A program made the position numbers and the translations under genes. The notes under the pieces are model-generated. The model was not told the origin of the DNA. It made no database searches and saw only the letters and a list, made by a program, of their open reading frames with translations. Positions 57,957-64,000 of a DNA stretch of 64,000 nt are shown in pieces. Every line of letters begins with the position of its first letter. Positions within the stretch are counted from its first letter, which is position 1. This DNA is from Nannocystis pusilla (GTDB lineage: Bacteria; Myxococcota_A; Polyangia; Nannocystales; Nannocystaceae), in assembly GCF_020073745.1 (NCBI RefSeq), contig NZ_JAIRAU010000001.1, positions 186,001-250,000 of the forward strand, given 5' to 3'.

Positions 57957-59024
57957 ATGACCGCGGTCGCCACGCTTGTGGCTTTCGCCGCCACCGCCGA
58001 CAATGCGCCGCGGATGGCGAGCCCCTCGGTCCTGGCGGCGATGACGATGCAGGTGCTCGAGGCGGCGGCGAGCCTCGGGGCCGACGTCGCGGCGATCCGC
58101 GAGGAGGCCGGGCTCGAGGACGAATGGCTGGCCGACCCCGACGGGCGCGTGCCGCTCGAGCATCACCTGAAGATGTGGGAGATCCTGGCGCGCCGCGGCG
58201 ACGGGCTGCAGGTCGGCGCGCGGATCGGGATCCCGGCGCTGGGCGTGATCGGCTACGCGATGCAGCACGAGGCGACCGTCGGCGAGGCGCTGGCGTGGCA
58301 GCAGCGCGTGGGCGCGGTGCTGTACCCGGGGCTGGTGCCGCAGCTCGAGCGCCGGCGCGACGCGGCGGGCGACTACGTGGTGTTCGTGCGCGCGATGGTG
58401 CCGGCGTTCGCGCGGCTGCGCGAGCCGGTGTACGCGCAGGCGGCCGCGGTCGCGGCGATGATGCGGGCGATCGCGGGCGCGGCGGCGAAGCTGTCGTTCG
58501 TGGCGTTGCCGATGTCACGACCGCCGGACCCGCGGGCGGTCGAGGAGCACTTCGCCTGCCCGGTGGCCTGGGACGCGCCGCTCTTGCAATTGGGGTTCCC
58601 GGCGGCGGTGCTGGCGGTGCCGCTGCCGCGCTCGGACCCGCGGCTGTTCGGCTACCTGGCGCGGCGGGCCGAGGACATGCTGGCACGATTGCCGGACGGG
58701 GCGAGCTGGGCCGATCGCGTGCGGCGGGAGATCGCCGGGGCGCTGGCCGAGGGCGAGCCGCGGCTCGCGGCGGTGGCCAGGCGGCTGGCGGTGTCGGAGC
58801 GGACGCTGCACCGGCGGCTGCTCGACGAGCAGACCAACTTCGCCGGCCTGGTCGACGAGGCCCGCCACGCGCGCGCGCTGCAGCTGCTCGCCGACCGCTC
58901 GCTGAGCGCCTCCGAGGTGGCGTTCTTGCTCGGTTACGCCGAGCCGGCGGCGTTCTTCCGCGCGTTCAAGCGCTGGACCGGCGAGACGCCGCAGGGCTGG
59001 CGCAAGCGCGGCGAATCGGCGTGA
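57957..59024 (+). CDS. AraC-family transcriptional regulator
   Basis: 355 residues. The N-terminal part is an arabinose-binding-like/OruR-type sensor domain (LGADVAAIREEAGLEDEWLA, IGIPALGVIGYAMQHEATVG). The C-terminal AraC double helix-turn-helix covers about 265-345 (AVARRLAVSERTLHRRLLDE, ALQLLADRSLSASEVAFLLG, EPAAFFRAFKRWTGETPQGW). It probably senses a small lipophilic or aromatic ligand and controls the divergent monooxygenase gene. A later in-frame ATG at 58014 is an alternative start. Confidence 0.9.
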   Translation: MTAVATLVAFAATADNAPRMASPSVLAAMTMQVLEAAASLGADVAAIREEAGLEDEWLADPDGRVPLEHHLKMWEILARRGDGLQVGARIGIPALGVIGYAMQHEATVGEALAWQQRVGAVLYPGLVPQLERRRDAAGDYVVFVRAMVPAFARLREPVYAQAAAVAAMMRAIAGAAAKLSFVALPMSRPPDPRAVEEHFACPVAWDAPLLQLGFPAAVLAVPLPRSDPRLFGYLARRAEDMLARLPDGASWADRVRREIAGALAEGEPRLAAVARRLAVSERTLHRRLLDEQTNFAGLVDEARHARALQLLADRSLSASEVAFLLGYAEPAAFFRAFKRWTGETPQGWRKRGESA

Positions 59025-59156
59025 GCGGCGAATGACGGCAGGCGCCTCGATTCGCGGTACCGGCATTGCCGCCGAGAATGATCGCAGTGTGCGGAACCGC
59101 TCATTGATGGGAGCGGGACTGCGCGCCGCCGTGGGGGCGCGTCGCACCCGTCGGCG

Positions 59157-60128
59157 TCACGGGCTCGTGCGCCAGATCCGTACGAGGTACTTGTCGCCGA
59201 GCTGGACCGGGCGGTAGCTCTCCTTGGCGCGGACCAGCGAGGGCGAGCCGGCGCCGTCGCCGGTGTTGATCAGGGCGTCGTCGTCGAGGCCGCGGCAGAA
59301 CTCGCGGAAGATGAACTGGGAGGCGCCGGGGACGTCGAGGTCGGTCTTCTCGAACAGCACGTTGACGACGCCGGTGGGCAGGCGCTCGCCGAGGGTGATG
59401 CCGGCGAGGGTGTCGCCGATCACGAGGCGGACGCCGAACAGGCCGAGGGCGTCGAAGTGCTGCATGGCGGCGGCGAGGGCGAAGGCCTCCTCGTCGCGGG
59501 CGTGGTCGCGCTCGTGGTCGCCGCGCTGGCTGAGCCACAGGTGCCCGAGCAGGCGCACGGCCTCGGCGTCGCCCTGGCGCAGCGGCTCGACCCGGGCGCT
59601 GGGGTAGGTGCGCAGCAGCTGGTTGATGTCGTTGCGCTTGGACTTGTAGCGGGCGCCGCGGAGCTCGACCATCTCCGAGCGGCGGTAGAAGAAGTCGGGG
59701 CTCTCGGGCAGGACCTCGAGGGCGTGGCCGCGCAGCCAGCCGTCGCCGTGCTCGCGCAGTCGGGCGACGAACTCGGGGCTGACGAAGCGCAGCTCGCCGA
59801 CGAGGGCGCCGTCGTTGGCCCGCTCGAGCAGGGCGACGCACGCCTCGAGCGCGGCGGCCTGCTGCCACGGCGGACCGAGCGGGGGCAGCGGCATCGACAG
59901 CACGCCGTCGCGCTCGGCGAACAGGCCCAACGAGCCCGCGAGCGAGGCGATGAACAGCCGCTGCGACAGCTGCCAACACATGTTGTTGGCGAAGCTGTAG
60001 TCCGACAGCGAGACGCCGGCTGCTGCCAGAGCCCGGTCGAAGACGGGCTTGTGGTCGAGCGCCAGCGGCTCGATGGTCCAGGGTTCGGGTTGTACGGTCG
60101 TGTCGAGGGGACGACTGGGATCCGGCAT
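59157..60128 (-). CDS. DUF2156 (phosphatidylglycerol lysyltransferase C-terminal-like) protein
   Basis: 323-residue GNAT-like protein with the DUF2156 signature ELRGARYKSKRNDINQLLRT and later strands GDTLAGITLGERLPTGVV, FEKTDLDVPGASQFIFREF and INTGDGAGSPSLVRAKESYR. This is the soluble transferase half of MprF-like enzymes, without the flippase; stand-alone members may transfer an aminoacyl or acyl group. ATG 60128 is chosen because a perfect 23-bp palindrome ends 3 nt before it, leaving no room for a longer N-terminus with normal signals. No ribosome binding site is visible. Confidence 0.85.
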   Translation of the reverse strand: MPDPSRPLDTTVQPEPWTIEPLALDHKPVFDRALAAAGVSLSDYSFANNMCWQLSQRLFIASLAGSLGLFAERDGVLSMPLPPLGPPWQQAAALEACVALLERANDGALVGELRFVSPEFVARLREHGDGWLRGHALEVLPESPDFFYRRSEMVELRGARYKSKRNDINQLLRTYPSARVEPLRQGDAEAVRLLGHLWLSQRGDHERDHARDEEAFALAAAMQHFDALGLFGVRLVIGDTLAGITLGERLPTGVVNVLFEKTDLDVPGASQFIFREFCRGLDDDALINTGDGAGSPSLVRAKESYRPVQLGDKYLVRIWRTSP

Positions 60129-60131
60129 AGG

Positions 60132-60154
60132 AGCCGACTGCCTGGCAGTCGGCT
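60132..60154. promoter_or_regulatory. Perfect 23-bp palindrome at a gene start
   Basis: Arms AGCCGACTGCC / GGCAGTCGGCT with a single central base, 3 nt upstream of the DUF2156 start codon. A one-base centre favours a DNA operator over an RNA hairpin. Its position where the binding site for ribosomes should be suggests a leaderless promoter under tight repression. Confidence 0.6.
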
Positions 60155-60615
60155 GGTTGGTGACCCTAGCACCACGTCGACGGGCTGTCACGGGGGTGGC
60201 GCGACGCGGGCGTCGGCGCGACGCGCGGCCGGGACCGTGAGGAGACGGGGGTGCAGACCTGCCCTCGGGTCATTGGCCGGGCGCGGGGGTGACCGTGGCG
60301 GCGGGCGAATGCGGTGAGGCGGCGGAAGGGGTCGTATGAATATAGCGAGTGATTGTCGGTAGAGGCGACGCCGAGGAGGCGGATGTTGTGCTCTCGAGGA
60401 GATGAATTCAGTCGACTCGACGTCGCGGCCTCGGCTCGGCGAGCGCTCGGCCTCCTCGTCGACCCGACCACCGCCGACGCGAGCAGCGATCCCATGCCCC
60501 CCCGTACGCCGCGGAACTTTACAATGTTCAAGGTCCGCATCGCCCGACCATGCATCATGCGGGCCGGCCCAGGCCTCCTCCTCCTCTACAAAGGCCCTGA
60601 CGGGGAGGTTTTTTA

Positions 60616-60638
60616 AACTTGCTTGTCGTTGACAAGTT
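60616..60638. promoter_or_regulatory. TetR-type operator candidate
   Basis: CTTGTC-GTT-GACAAG (60622-60636) is nested with AACTT / AAGTT (60616-60620 and 60634-60638). The AT-rich stretch sits in the 5' region of the acyl-CoA synthetase gene, 64 nt before the chosen start. TetR-family regulators of fatty-acid genes use sites of this shape; none is encoded nearby. Confidence 0.5.
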
Positions 60639-60701
60639 ATGCGATGGTTCATGCTCCGATCCTCCAATCAGCGAGCGAAAATTGTGAACACCGAGCAGCG
60701 C

Positions 60702-62252
60702 ATGATCCCGGTCGCCCAACGTCGCAATCATTGGATGAATCAGATCGCCGGCCATGCGGCGATGAGACCGGCCGAGACGGCGTTCATCCACCGCGACGTC
60801 GTCACCACCTGGAAGCAGGCCCACGAGCGCATCACCGCCTTCGCGGCCGCCTTGCAGCGGCGGGGGGTGAGGCACGGAGACCGGGTGCTCATGCTGGTCC
60901 TCAATCGCACCGAGGTGGTCGAGGCGATCATGGGGATCAACACCCTCGGCGCGATGGCCGTCCCCATCAACATGCGCCTGGCCCCGCCCGAGATCGCCTA
61001 CATCATCGACGACGCCGACGGCGATGTCCTCATCGTCGACGAGCCGCTCGTCCCGCTGGTCGCCGCGATCAAGCAGAGCACCGGCCGGCTCAAGCGGGTG
61101 ATCGTCCTCGGCTCGGCGCAGGCCGGGATGGAGCGCTTCGACGACCTCGTGGCCGAGGACCCGGCGGGGTTCGTGGCGGCAGATGTCCCCGAGAGTACCC
61201 CCGCGCTCATCATGTACACCTCGGGGACGACCGGCCGGCCCAAGGGGGCGATGCTCGACCATGTCAACATGACGGCGCAGGCCCTCACCTGCATCCGCGC
61301 GATGGAGATCTTCACGGAGACCGACGTCGCGTTCATGACGGCGCCGCTGTTCCACATCGCCGGCCTGGGCTCCATCGCCGCCAACTTCCTTTTGGGGATC
61401 CCCACGGTGATCCATCCGCTCGGGGGCTTCGACGCGGGCGCCCTGCTCGACGCCTACGAGAAGTGCGGAGCGACCATCGTCTTCAATGTGCCGTCGCAGT
61501 GGCGGGCGATCTGCGCCCACCCCGACGCCAGGCACAAGGGGCGCAAGCTGCGGGTGATCAGCTGGGGGGCCGCGCCGGCGTCGGAGACGGTGCTCCGGCA
61601 GATGGAGGAGACCTTCCCCAACGCCCGAAACGTCGCGGTCTTCGGGCAGACGGAGATGTCACCGATCACCTGCGTGCTCCGGGGCGCCGACTCCCTTCGC
61701 AAGCTCGGCTCGGTCGGCCTACCGATCCCGACGATCCAGTACCGCATCGTCGACGACGACATGAACGACGTCCCCCGGGGGGCGGTCGGCGAGATCGTGT
61801 ATCGAGGACCGACCCTCATGCAGGGATACTGGCGTAAGCCCGAGGAGACGGCCGCCGCGTTCGCGGGCGGATGGTTCCACTCGGGCGACCTCGTCCGCCA
61901 GGACGAGGAAGGGTACGTGTGGGTCGTCGACCGCAAGAAGGACATGATCATCTCGGGCGGCGAGAATGTGTACTGCGCCGAGGTCGAGAACGCCCTCGCA
62001 TCTCACCCCGAGATCCTCGACGCCGCGGTGTACGGCCGACGCGACGAGAAGTGGGGCGAGGTCCCGGTGGCGGCGGTCGTGCTCAGACCGGGTGCGGCGC
62101 TCGACCTCGAGTCGCTGCGGACGTACCTCGATGCTCACCTCGCGCGCTTCAAACAACCGAAGGCGATCGTCGTCATGGACGCGCTCCCCCGCAACGCCGG
62201 GGGGAAGGTCATGAAGGATGTCCTTCGGGACAGGGACGCGGGCTCGCGCTGA
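60702..62252 (+). CDS. Acyl-CoA synthetase (AMP-forming)
   Basis: 516 residues of the ANL superfamily. It has the P-loop-like MYTSGTTGRPKGAML (171-185), VFGQTEMSP, the hinge region SGDLVRQDEEGYVWVVDRKK with DMIISGGENV, and the catalytic Lys502 in RNAGGKVMKDVL. It activates a carboxylic acid (fatty or aromatic) as acyl-AMP and then acyl-CoA. An in-frame ATG at 60639 exists directly behind the operator-like site, but the conserved protein starts later; 60702 is preferred. The last codons (DVLRDRD) overlap a short-family hairpin at 62219-62232 (TGTCC-TTCG-GGACA). Confidence 0.92.
   Translation: MIPVAQRRNHWMNQIAGHAAMRPAETAFIHRDVVTTWKQAHERITAFAAALQRRGVRHGDRVLMLVLNRTEVVEAIMGINTLGAMAVPINMRLAPPEIAYIIDDADGDVLIVDEPLVPLVAAIKQSTGRLKRVIVLGSAQAGMERFDDLVAEDPAGFVAADVPESTPALIMYTSGTTGRPKGAMLDHVNMTAQALTCIRAMEIFTETDVAFMTAPLFHIAGLGSIAANFLLGIPTVIHPLGGFDAGALLDAYEKCGATIVFNVPSQWRAICAHPDARHKGRKLRVISWGAAPASETVLRQMEETFPNARNVAVFGQTEMSPITCVLRGADSLRKLGSVGLPIPTIQYRIVDDDMNDVPRGAVGEIVYRGPTLMQGYWRKPEETAAAFAGGWFHSGDLVRQDEEGYVWVVDRKKDMIISGGENVYCAEVENALASHPEILDAAVYGRRDEKWGEVPVAAVVLRPGAALDLESLRTYLDAHLARFKQPKAIVVMDALPRNAGGKVMKDVLRDRDAGSR
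62219..62232. repeat. Short dispersed hairpin, copy V (inside coding sequence)
   Basis: TGTCC / GGACA arms around TTCG, within the last 12 codons of the acyl-CoA synthetase gene. It may be a chance product of codons GAT-GTC-CTT-CGG-GAC, but it coincides with the family core and its usual gene-end position. Confidence 0.45.
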
Positions 62253-62296
62253 CGGCCGCCGCGATGCCGGTCCGCAGCCCTCGCGCCGCTCGCGGC

Positions 62297-62407
62297 CTAC
62301 GTCGAGCCTGCCGCGGTGTGCCTCAGCAGGTGCGGCCCGGCCTTGAGCCACCTCCGCAGGGTCTGCCCCTCCACGTATTCCATGGCCACGAAGGGAGCAT
62401 GACGGTC
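62297..62407 (-). pseudogene. Ser/Thr protein kinase remnant
   Basis: On the minus strand a frame of about 36 residues reads DRHAPFVAMEYVEGQTLRRW and ends at TAG (62297-62299). FVAMEYVEG.TLR.WL is the kinase hinge region (subdomain V) typical of myxobacterial Hanks-type kinases. Neither the ATP-binding N-lobe nor the HRD/DFG part can be found on either side. It is a small relic left by deletion. Confidence 0.6.
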
Positions 62408-62651
62408 GGGGCGTCGTCGTCGTGCCGGTCATCCCGGGACAGTATGTGTCCACCGCTCGTCATCATCGAAGCTTCTCATCCGCGACGGGCCCGAACAACC
62501 GTGATCAGGCGTGCACGTGCACGTCCGGCCGGAATGACCAGTGGTCCCTCCGTGCCCGTACGAGGCATTGTGGTCGAGCACCCGCGATAAGAGCTATTTG
62601 AAGGGGTGGCGCGACCACGTGCACGATGCTCGACGATGACGTCGTCGCCGG
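62408..62651. other. Intergenic region
   Basis: About 240 bases between the kinase relic and the stop of the FG-GAP gene. Nothing recognisable. Confidence 0.4.
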
Positions 62652-64000
62652 TCAGCCCGGCGGGATGCAGACCTGGTCCATCGGCGAGCTGTTGTTGTCC
62701 TCGACGCACTCGTTGAGGACGCCGTTGCCCGTGCCGTCGTCGTCGACGGCGGCCCACACGGTGACGGAGTCGAAGGCGCCGGCGTACTCGAGCGAGACCT
62801 GCTCGGCGGCGCCGGCGACCAGCGGGCCCTTGGTCGCGACGACGCCGAGGAGGCCGACGTTCTGCTCGTAGAAGGCGACGTTGACGCCGGGGCCGACGCC
62901 GAGGCAGCCCTGGTTGGCGATCCACACCGACAGCTTGAGGCCGGTGGCGCAGGCCTCGGCCTCGAAGGTGAGGTCGTAGGGCACGAGGTCGGGGGCGCAG
63001 AAGTCGGCGGCGCCCTGGACGTTGTTGCGGTAGCTGTTGAAGCTGGCCCAGTTGGGATTTTCGACGACGGGGATCTCGCCGACGAGGCCGACGTTGGTGA
63101 TATGATAGGAGTGCTGGTTCCACACCGGCCGCGTCGACACCCAGTTGTCGAGCGAGTCCTTGAACACCTCGATGCCGGCGTCGGTGACGAGCGCGGCGTT
63201 GCTGTCGTTGTTGGTCGAGAACACGATGTCGGCCTTGAAGTCGCCGTTGACGTCGGCGATCACCGGGTACTCGGTGCGCGTGCGCGAGGAGTTGCGGTCG
63301 CGGAACAGGACCTCGGCGTCGGTCATGTTCTTGTTGCAGCCGGGGCCGGGCGGGTTCATGGCGCAGTCGGGCTCGACGCCGGGGTAGATGCGGATGTACG
63401 CCTCGTCGTTGTAGACGACCTCGGCCCGGCCGTCGCCGTCGAAGTCGAACACGGAGGAGCCGGTGACCTGCGAGCTGTCGTCCTCGGTGGCGGCGGTCCA
63501 CAGCTGCGAGAGCGCCATGCCGTCGAACTGGAACACGGTGTAACGCGCGGAGCCGGCGACGCCGATGTCGCGCACGCCGTCGCCGTCGAAGTCGGCGATG
63601 TTGGGCGGGCCGCCGGTGCCGGCCTGGGGAATGTTGGCAGTGGCGATCTGCACGCCGGTCTGGCCGTTGAGCACGCGGACGGTGCCCATCGTGACGAGCA
63701 CGACCTCGGGCTTGCCGTCGACGTCGAAGTCGGCGACGCCGCAGAAGCCGTCGGTGGCGACGTTGGAGGTCCACAGCACCGAGCCGGCGAAGTCGTCGCC
63801 GGCGACCGTGCCGGTGGTCTTGTAGGCGGTGCGGCCGCCGATGAGCTCGGGCCGCATGTCGCCGTCGAGGTCGGCGAGGCAGGAGATCGGGCCCTGGCCG
63901 TTCAGGCCCTGGCCCTGGGCGCCGGGACCCTCGTAGAGCAGCTTGCCCTCGTTGCTGAAGATCGCCCGGCCGAACACGATCTCCGGCGCGCCGTCGTTGT
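62652..64000 (-). CDS. FG-GAP/VCBS-repeat surface protein (partial, runs off the window)
   Basis: C-terminal 449 residues of a larger protein; the frame is still open at 64000 (NDGAPEIVFGRA). FG-GAP/VCBS-type repeats recur with calcium-binding loops (ADLDGDMRPELIGG, ADFDVDGKPEVVLV, ADFDGDGVRDIGVA, FDFDGDGRAEVVYN, ADVNGDFKADIVFS), the layout of seven-bladed integrin-like propellers. The last 150 residues form a CARDB-like beta domain (LKLSVWIANQGCLGVGPGVN). Extracellular adhesion or structural role likely. Confidence 0.87.
   Translation of the reverse strand, partial: NDGAPEIVFGRAIFSNEGKLLYEGPGAQGQGLNGQGPISCLADLDGDMRPELIGGRTAYKTTGTVAGDDFAGSVLWTSNVATDGFCGVADFDVDGKPEVVLVTMGTVRVLNGQTGVQIATANIPQAGTGGPPNIADFDGDGVRDIGVAGSARYTVFQFDGMALSQLWTAATEDDSSQVTGSSVFDFDGDGRAEVVYNDEAYIRIYPGVEPDCAMNPPGPGCNKNMTDAEVLFRDRNSSRTRTEYPVIADVNGDFKADIVFSTNNDSNAALVTDAGIEVFKDSLDNWVSTRPVWNQHSYHITNVGLVGEIPVVENPNWASFNSYRNNVQGAADFCAPDLVPYDLTFEAEACATGLKLSVWIANQGCLGVGPGVNVAFYEQNVGLLGVVATKGPLVAGAAEQVSLEYAGAFDSVTVWAAVDDDGTGNGVLNECVEDNNSSPMDQVCIPPG

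Overview
The window reads as chromosome of a very GC-rich myxobacterium, most like the Nannocystaceae (Myxococcota, Nannocystales). The evidence is: a protein ending in a MYXO-CTERM-type tail (98-625); secreted lipoproteins whose lipobox is followed by long Thr/Ser/Gly/Asp linkers; myxobacterial Cys-rich disulfide repeats; two ECF sigma factor loci; and a DUF1592/DUF1552 pair. I see no tRNA, rRNA, CRISPR array, transposase or prophage block. All assignments come from reading translations and motifs by eye; no database was searched.

Layout. 1-9.7 kb: MYXO-CTERM protein, gamma-glutamyltransferase lipoprotein, methyltransferase, EF-hand-like lipoprotein, Cys-repeat lipoprotein, an amber-interrupted SMI1/KNR4-like gene, TspO, a lipoprotein and a possible NADAR relative. 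9.7-19 kb: a truncated PARG-like gene, an esterase lipoprotein, a poly-Asp protein, an ECF sigma/membrane protein pair, a T4-type RNA ligase, an AEC transporter, a protein with a histone H1-like Lys/Ala tail, DUF1697, and a secreted Pro-rich protein. 19.2-22.8 kb: an ECF sigma/FecR/lipoprotein operon beside a longer paralogous lipoprotein; sigma gene and paralog share an upstream motif. 23.4-26.3 kb: NhaD/ArsB-type transporter, a decayed lipoprotein gene and an alpha/beta hydrolase-like fusion.

26.3-33.8 kb is the most coherent system: a CotH-kinase lipoprotein is divergent from a compact five-gene run of VTC domain, DUF4956 membrane protein, HlyD-like adaptor, TolC/OprM-like lipoprotein and a lamin-tail-domain lipoprotein. 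This pairs a polyphosphate-polymerase-type fold with trans-envelope export parts.

33.9-64 kb: membrane protein, RRM protein, SMI1-like protein, GAF sensor kinase, DUF1592/DUF1552 pair, VOC protein, tail-tube-like protein, disrupted KamB-like 16S rRNA methyltransferase, several lipoproteins, two flavin monooxygenases (one divergent from an AraC-type regulator), metallophosphoesterase, aldo/keto reductase, DUF2156 protein, acyl-CoA synthetase, a protein-kinase remnant and an FG-GAP/VCBS protein that runs off the right edge.

Two repeat systems overlie the genes. (1) About twenty small hairpins with the core ATGTCC/GGACAT, often with a GNRA-type loop, mostly within 50 nt of a stop codon. (2) A longer palindromic element of about 190 bp, complete at 42.9-43.1 kb and 53.3-53.5 kb and partial at 43.3 kb; its inner stem shows paired compensatory changes between copies. 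Several genes are broken or decayed (6476-7009, 9744-9968, 16196-17110, 24872-25125, 45038-45679, 62297-62407).
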